Below are positions 59,714-64,000 of a DNA stretch of 64,000 nucleotides, one piece after another. Numbering within the stretch: position 1 is the stretch's first letter; each line of letters starts with the position of its first letter. The stretch comes from Pusillibacter faecalis (GTDB lineage Bacteria > Bacillota > Clostridia > Oscillospirales > Oscillospiraceae), in NCBI RefSeq assembly GCF_018408705.1, contig NZ_AP023420.1:2418001-2482000 (forward strand). Direction: 5' to 3'. The position numbers and the translations under genes are program-made. Below the pieces are notes generated by a model, which did not search any database, was not told the DNA's origin, and saw nothing but the letters and a program-made list of their open reading frames with translations.

Positions 59714-61260
59714 ACCTCAGCAGCCTCCTTTTTGAAACGGGTCATCAACAGCCCTACCTCTTCTTTTGTCGTGGTGCGGGCCTCCACCACACCGCTGACC
59801 TGCCCGCCGCACAGCACCAGAATGCGGTCGCACAGCTCTAACAGCACATCCAAATCTTCACCCACGAACACCACAGCTACGCCCTTCATCTTCTGCTCTG
59901 TTAACAGATTATAGATTGTGTAGGAAGTGTTGATGTCCAGGCCCCGGACGGCGTAGGCCGTCATCAATACCGTGGGCTCCTGGGCAATCTCCCGGCCCAC
60001 CAACACCTTCTGCACGTTTCCTCCGGAGAGGCGCCGGACGGGAAAATTGACACTGGGAGTGATGACATCCAGCTCCTCTTTGACCTGCTCGGCCAGCTTC
60101 CTGGGGGCCTTGCGGTCAGTAAAGGCGCCGTGGCCCTTCCGGTAGCTGCGCAGCAGCATGTTGCCGGTCATGCCCATGGTGCCAACCAATCCCATGCCCA
60201 GCCGGTCCTCTGGTACAAAGGCCAAGGACACACCGGCTCGCTTGATTTGCAAAGGCGTTTTCCCCACCAGCTCCATGCCCGGGGCCTCCGGAGCGGTCCC
60301 CAGGGGACGGTAGAGAATGGAGGCGCCGGGCTGCATGGGCTGTAATCCAGCGATAGACTCCAGCAGCTCCTTCTGGCCAGAGCCAGCGATGCCGGCGATG
60401 CCCAGAATTTCCCCGCCCATGGCGGTGAAGGACACCTGGTCCAGGCGCTTGACACCCATGGCATCATAAACGGTGACATTTTGAACCTCCAGCCGGGGTG
60501 TGGGGTTTTGAGGTTCCGGCCGGTCAATATTCAGCGTGACAGCCCGCCCTACCATCATGTCGGTGAGAGACTGAGGATTGGTGCTTGCTGTGGGTACGTC
60601 TCCGATGTATTTGCCCTTGCGCAGAACGGCGACCCGGTCAGATACATCCATCACCTCGTGGAGCTTGTGGGTGATAATCACCATGGCCTTGCCGTCAGAG
60701 CGCATGTTGCGCATCACAGCGAACAGGCGGTCTGTCTCCTGCGGAGTCAAAACAGCGGTGGGCTCGTCCAGAATCAGGATTTCCGCGCCCCGATAGAGAA
60801 CTTTCACGATCTCCACAGTCTGTTTTTCCGATACAGACATGTCGTAGACCTTCTTGGAGGGGTCAATGTGAAACCCATATTTTTTACAAATTTCCGTGAT
60901 CTTGGCAGAGGCGGACTTTAAGTCCAACTTTCCCTCGTGCTCTAGCCCCAAGACGATGTTCTCCGCTGCGGTGAAAACATCCACCAGCTTGAAATGCTGA
61001 TGGATCATGCCGATTCCGTGTTCATAGGCATCCTTGGGCGAGGCAATGGTAACAGGGGAGCCGTTTACCAAAATCTCCCCTTTGTCAGGGAAATAGATGC
61101 CTGCCAGCATGTTCATCAGGGTGGTTTTGCCACTTCCATTTTCTCCCAGTAGAGAGAGGATTTCCCCCTTGTTGATATCCAGGGAGACACTGTCATTGGC
61201 AATAACACTGCCGAATCGTTTCGTCACGTGCTTCATTTGGACCGCTGCAACAGTTTCCAA
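59710..61260 (-). CDS. BMP-type ABC transporter ATP-binding protein (NupO/YufO-like)
   Basis: About 516 residues with two ATPase domains as in sugar/nucleoside importers. Domain 1 has Walker A GENGSGKTT and signature MSVSEKQTVEIVKVL with EPTAVLTPQE; domain 2 has GIAGSGQKE and LSGGNVQKVLVGRE but its Walker B segment (PTVLMTAYAVRGLD) lacks the catalytic Glu, as is usual in this family. TTG at 61260 is preferred: AGAAAGG lies nine bases upstream, and the longer frame lacks a site. Confidence 0.93.
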   Translation of the reverse strand: METVAAVQMKHVTKRFGSVIANDSVSLDINKGEILSLLGENGSGKTTLMNMLAGIYFPDKGEILVNGSPVTIASPKDAYEHGIGMIHQHFKLVDVFTAAENIVLGLEHEGKLDLKSASAKITEICKKYGFHIDPSKKVYDMSVSEKQTVEIVKVLYRGAEILILDEPTAVLTPQETDRLFAVMRNMRSDGKAMVIITHKLHEVMDVSDRVAVLRKGKYIGDVPTASTNPQSLTDMMVGRAVTLNIDRPEPQNPTPRLEVQNVTVYDAMGVKRLDQVSFTAMGGEILGIAGIAGSGQKELLESIAGLQPMQPGASILYRPLGTAPEAPGMELVGKTPLQIKRAGVSLAFVPEDRLGMGLVGTMGMTGNMLLRSYRKGHGAFTDRKAPRKLAEQVKEELDVITPSVNFPVRRLSGGNVQKVLVGREIAQEPTVLMTAYAVRGLDINTSYTIYNLLTEQKMKGVAVVFVGEDLDVLLELCDRILVLCGGQVSGVVEARTTTKEEVGLLMTRFKKEAAEV

Positions 61261-61348
61261 GAAGACCATCCTTTCTGCCGCGGGGCATAAATTCAAAAAG
61301 GCGCCGGTGCGATGAGGACCCCAGCGCCTGGGAAAGGCTTCTATGGCA

Positions 61349-61377
61349 AGTATACCATGGATTGCATCTGCTGTAAA
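61349..61377 (-). promoter_or_regulatory. Internal promoter before the nucleoside ATPase gene
   Basis: Minus strand: TTTACA (61372-61377), 17-bp spacer, TATACT (61349-61354). Confidence 0.75.
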
Positions 61378-61461
61378 TCCAAAATGGCAAAAAAATTGTT
61401 AGGATTGCACACAAAAAATTTGAGTAAGGGAGAGTTGGTACCCATTTTTAACAAGCACAAA

Positions 61462-61486
61462 GGCGGGGCCGCATCGCGGCCCCGCC
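61462..61486 (-). terminator. Terminator after the BMP lipoprotein gene
   Basis: GGCGGGGCCGC / GCGGCCCCGCC 11-bp stem with a GAT loop, then TTTGTGCTTGTT on the minus strand. Confidence 0.85.
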
Positions 61487-61499
61487 AGTGGGTGGAGAA

Positions 61500-62765
61500 T
61501 TAGTTGTTGTTCAGCTCGGTAATGCCGTCAATCCGCAGATCGAAGTAGGGAGCGGCACGGAAGGTGGACTCCTGGAAAGCACCGTCCACAATGACGTTTT
61601 CCGTGGGGCCCTCGAAGATGACATTGCCGGTGGCAAAGTCCACGATGGAGAAATCTACCTCATAGCTCTCTACCGGCTGGCCGCCCACAGTGAACTTGCT
61701 GGTGTCAAAGACCTGCAGGCTGCCATCCTTGATGGCGGACCAGGCGGCGTCCACAGCCTCCTGAGTGCCCTCAGCGCAGTTGGGACCCAAGGCGGAGATC
61801 ATCACGGCATCCTCAGCGATACCGGCGGCGTAGTTGGAGGGAACCTCCTCACCGGCGATGAACTTCTCCAAGGTGTCCTGATACAGGACAGACCAGTTGT
61901 TCTGAGCGGAGGTCAGAGCGGCATCGGGGGCGACAGACAGCATGTCGATGTTGTAGCCAACGGAGAAAACCGTCTTGCCAGCCTCGTATTCAGCCTGCAC
62001 GGCGGAGGGAGCGCCGGTGGAGTCGGCGTGCTGGCCGATGATAACGCAGCCGCGAGCCATCAGAATGTTGGCTGCCTCGCTCTCCGCCGGGGGATCATAC
62101 CAGCTGTTGGTGTACTGAACGTCCATGTGAGCCTCGGGCACGATGGACTGAATGCCCAGCAGGAACGCGGTGTAGCCAGATACCACCTCGGCATAGGGGA
62201 AGGCACCCACATAGCCCACATAGGGGTCTGTCACGGTACCGGCGTCCATCAGCTCCTTGAGCTTCATGCCGGCCACAACGCCGGATACATAGCGAGACTC
62301 ATAGACATTGGTGAAGAGGTTCTTGAAATTGTCCAGACCAGCAACGCCGGCCTGATCACCCGTACACGCCACGAACGTGACGGCAGGATACTGCTCGGCG
62401 GCGCTGAGCATGTAAGTTTGATGACCATAGGAGTCGGAGAAGATGATGTTGCAGCCGGCTTCCGCCAGGTCAATGGCGGCGTCCTCGCAGGTTTCATCCT
62501 CAGGGATATTGTAGCGCATCATGACCTGCTCAGGGTCGCTGGCGTCGATTCCCAGAGCCTCGCAGGCGGCGGTCAGACCGTCAATGTGGGCTGCGTCATA
62601 GCCGGAGTTCTGATCGTGAATGCAGATCAAGCCAATTTTTACGCTGGAAGAACCCTCTTCCGTGGTGTCATCTGTGGTATCATCCGTGGTGGTGTCGTTT
62701 CCTCCGCAGGCGGCCAGACTCAGCGCCATGGCCAGGGAGAGGAGCAGCGCAAGAAACTTCTTCAT
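61500..62765 (-). CDS. BMP family substrate-binding lipoprotein (nucleoside importer)
   Basis: A 421-residue lipoprotein: signal MKKFLALLLSLAMALSLAAC with lipobox LAAC, a Thr/Asp linker, and a BMP domain (VKIGLICIHDQNSGYDAAHI; GCNIIFSDSYGHQTYMLSAA; DPYVGYVGAFPYAEVVSGYT). The family binds purine nucleosides. Start at 62765 follows AAGGAGGAAAG; 26 codons further upstream are not part of the gene. Highly expressed lipoproteins often have their own transcript, as seen here. Confidence 0.94.
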   Translation of the reverse strand: MKKFLALLLSLAMALSLAACGGNDTTTDDTTDDTTEEGSSSVKIGLICIHDQNSGYDAAHIDGLTAACEALGIDASDPEQVMMRYNIPEDETCEDAAIDLAEAGCNIIFSDSYGHQTYMLSAAEQYPAVTFVACTGDQAGVAGLDNFKNLFTNVYESRYVSGVVAGMKLKELMDAGTVTDPYVGYVGAFPYAEVVSGYTAFLLGIQSIVPEAHMDVQYTNSWYDPPAESEAANILMARGCVIIGQHADSTGAPSAVQAEYEAGKTVFSVGYNIDMLSVAPDAALTSAQNNWSVLYQDTLEKFIAGEEVPSNYAAGIAEDAVMISALGPNCAEGTQEAVDAAWSAIKDGSLQVFDTSKFTVGGQPVESYEVDFSIVDFATGNVIFEGPTENVIVDGAFQESTFRAAPYFDLRIDGITELNNN

Positions 62766-62828
62766 TCTACTTTCCTCCTTATCAATCACTCTTGATAAAA
62801 TTTGGCGGAAAGAACTCCGCCTGCCTTC

Positions 62829-62857
62829 ATCATACAAGGTCACAAAAAAAAATTCAA
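62829..62857 (-). promoter_or_regulatory. Promoter of the BMP lipoprotein gene
   Basis: Minus strand: TTGAAT (62852-62857), 17-bp spacer starting with a T-run, TATGAT (62829-62834). A small hairpin GGCGGA/TCCGCC lies in the leader. The remaining bases to 63068 show nothing recognised. Confidence 0.72.
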
Positions 62858-63068
62858 CTATAATCTTATCATTTTAGAAGCTTTTGGGAAAAATGACACT
62901 CCGGAGGTTGTGGAGAAAACATCCGAGCAGCAGAATGGCCGCTGAGAGAGGACAACTAAATGCTAGGGAAAATTACAAGACTGCTGTGTTAGAAACACCA
63001 GGCCGCATGCGCCCGGAATACGTCTGATGGTAAACAGAGAAGTACAGGGGATTGGTGTATGACAAAAA

Positions 63069-63104
63069 GCCAGGGACATTCTGAAGGAATGTCCCTGGCT
63101 TTTT
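63069..63104. terminator. Strong terminator after arcC
   Basis: GCCAGGGACATTC / GAATGTCCCTGGC stem, TGAAG loop, flanked by AAAAA and TTTTT so it works on both strands; arcC is the gene it serves. Confidence 0.93.
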
Positions 63105-63117
63105 GCAAGGAAAGTGT

Positions 63118-64000
63118 TTACATGGAAATCAGGGTGCCGGTTTTTCCGCGGATGCCGTCAATGGCCCGTTCCAGAAGAGTAATCAGGGCGGCCCGACCGG
63201 GCTTGGACTGAGCAAATTTCACAGCAGCCTGAACCTTGGGCAGCATGCTGCCGGGAGCGAACTGGCCCTCCTCCGCATAGACAAGGGCTTCCGCCGGAGT
63301 CAGGCGGTCCAGCCACTGCTGGTCGGGTTTTCCAAAATTGACGGCCACCTTTTCCACCGCCGTCAGAATGATCAGTATGTCGGCATCCAACAGCTCCGCC
63401 AGCAGCTCGGAGGCCAGATCCTTGTCGATGACGGCGGGAGCGCCCTTGAGATGATGACGATCCTGAAGGAAGACGGGAATCCCGCCGCCGCCGCAGGCGA
63501 TGGCCACGGAGCCGGCGTCCATCAGAGCCTGGATGGTGGATAGCTCCACCACCGCCAGAGGTTGGGGGGAGGCCACGACCCGCCGCCAGCCCCGGCCAGC
63601 GTCCTCCGCCACCTGATAGCCCTTTTCCCGGACCAGGACCTCCGCTTCCTCTTTCGTTAGGAAGGAGCCGATGGGCTTGGTGGGATTCTGAAAGGCCGGA
63701 TCGTCCTGGTCCACCACCACCTGGGTCAACACCGTGGCCACGCCCTTTTGGATGCCGCGGTCCAGCAGTTCTGTTTTCAGGGCATTTTGCAGGTCGTAGC
63801 CAATGTAGCCCTGGCTCATGGCTACACAAACGGACAGTGGCATCACGTCGCTCTGAGGCTCCTGGCGGTGATAGGCGGCAAAGGCGTTTTGGATCATGCC
63901 CACCTGGGGGCCGTTGCCGTGGGCGACGACCACCTGATGGCCATCTTCAATGAGATCAGCGATGGCCTCGGCGGTGTGTTTTACCGCGGCCATCTGTTCG
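63118..64000 (-). CDS. arcC: Carbamate kinase (start beyond the window edge)
   Basis: The minus-strand frame stays open to the last base, so about 20 N-terminal residues are missing; 294 are visible of about 310. It contains HGNGPQVGMIQNAF, the substrate block SVCVAMSQGYIGYDLQNAL, FLTKEEAEVLVREKGYQVAE, ACGGGGIPVF and KVQAAVKFAQSKPGRAALIT. Makes ATP from carbamoyl phosphate in arginine, agmatine or purine (allantoin/oxamate) breakdown; no such partner genes are visible. Confidence 0.96.
   Translation of the reverse strand, partial: EQMAAVKHTAEAIADLIEDGHQVVVAHGNGPQVGMIQNAFAAYHRQEPQSDVMPLSVCVAMSQGYIGYDLQNALKTELLDRGIQKGVATVLTQVVVDQDDPAFQNPTKPIGSFLTKEEAEVLVREKGYQVAEDAGRGWRRVVASPQPLAVVELSTIQALMDAGSVAIACGGGGIPVFLQDRHHLKGAPAVIDKDLASELLAELLDADILIILTAVEKVAVNFGKPDQQWLDRLTPAEALVYAEEGQFAPGSMLPKVQAAVKFAQSKPGRAALITLLERAIDGIRGKTGTLISM

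Noticed and set aside
61500..62765. Purine riboswitch upstream of the BMP lipoprotein
   Set aside because: The leader has only one small hairpin (GGCGGA/TCCGCC) and lacks the conserved purine aptamer loops.
1..64000. CRISPR array, prophage, IS element, tRNA or rRNA genes
   Set aside because: No regularly spaced repeats, transposase or phage genes, and no tRNA T-loop/acceptor patterns were found on reading; a tool-based tRNA scan would be needed to exclude a missed one.

Overview
This window reads as a chromosomal segment of a GC-rich, low-spore-marker member of the Firmicutes, class Clostridia, most likely Oscillospirales (Oscillibacter / Dysosmobacter / Lawsonibacter-like). The evidence is strong AGGAGG-type ribosome binding sites, sigma-A promoters with TTGACA/TATAAT and 17-bp spacers, a methionine T-box, a Firmicutes L10 leader, the ylxM-ffh-rpsP-khpA and rimM-trmD order, an NADP-type glutamate dehydrogenase, and ECF sigma/anti-sigma pairs typical of gut Clostridia. 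The lineage is an inference; no rRNA gene or tRNA was seen. There is no convincing prophage, insertion sequence or CRISPR array.

Layout. 0-5 kb: amino-acid genes with ACT regulatory domains (PheB-like ACT protein, hom, lysC), then a promoter driving a small ACT protein with a DUF711 protein. 5-8 kb: ECF sigma factor with a membrane partner, then gdhA (minus) and an adenine phosphoribosyltransferase-like gene. 9-11 kb: an XRE regulator with two palindromic operators on its promoter, followed by three membrane proteins sharing a DER motif. 11-12 kb: VanX-like lipoprotein and ruvX. 12-16 kb: the core rpmG-secE-nusG-rplK-rplA operon and, from its own promoter and L10 leader, rplJ-rplL. 16-17.1 kb: decayed DNA holding a broken ECF sigma/anti-sigma pair. 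17-21 kb (minus): DUF554, tcdA, a membrane-anchored PrsA/SurA-type foldase, a probable 6S RNA, DUF1292.

21-24 kb: class A penicillin-binding protein. 24-25.5 kb: yqeC-yqeB (selenium-dependent molybdenum hydroxylase accessory genes). 25.6-28.7 kb (minus): metN-metI-metQ under a T-box with an AUG specifier. 28.9-36.6 kb: DUF368 lipid-carrier transporter, recQ, ECF sigma + DUF4179, and an FHA-SEDS protein with its cognate class B PBP (the SEDS gene seems to use an AUC start codon). 36.8-42 kb: orphan radical SAM protein, MATE exporter, methionine gamma-lyase-family protein, then two unrelated CoA acetyltransferases in tandem (CAT-like and Vat/XAT-like). 42-47 kb: NlpC/P60 hydrolase with SH3 repeats, exonuclease, an unexplained structured intergenic region, DUF4177, M18 aminopeptidase, LURP-one-like protein.

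47-51 kb (minus): trmD, rimM, khpA, rpsP, ffh, ylxM, i.e. translation and protein targeting. 51-56 kb: M19 dipeptidase, yfmF-yfmH (M16 pair), lgt. 56-57.5 kb: AraC regulator with DUF2000. 57.6-62.9 kb (minus): BMP-type nucleoside ABC importer with separate promoters for the binding lipoprotein and the ATPase/permeases. The right edge cuts arcC (carbamate kinase).

Taken together most of the window is housekeeping: aspartate-family amino acid synthesis, translation, envelope assembly and nutrient uptake. The parts least explained are the XRE/three-membrane-protein unit, the ACT-DUF711 pair, the tandem acetyltransferases, the AUC-start SEDS gene, the decayed 16-17 kb stretch, and the folded intergenic DNA at 44.6-44.9 kb.
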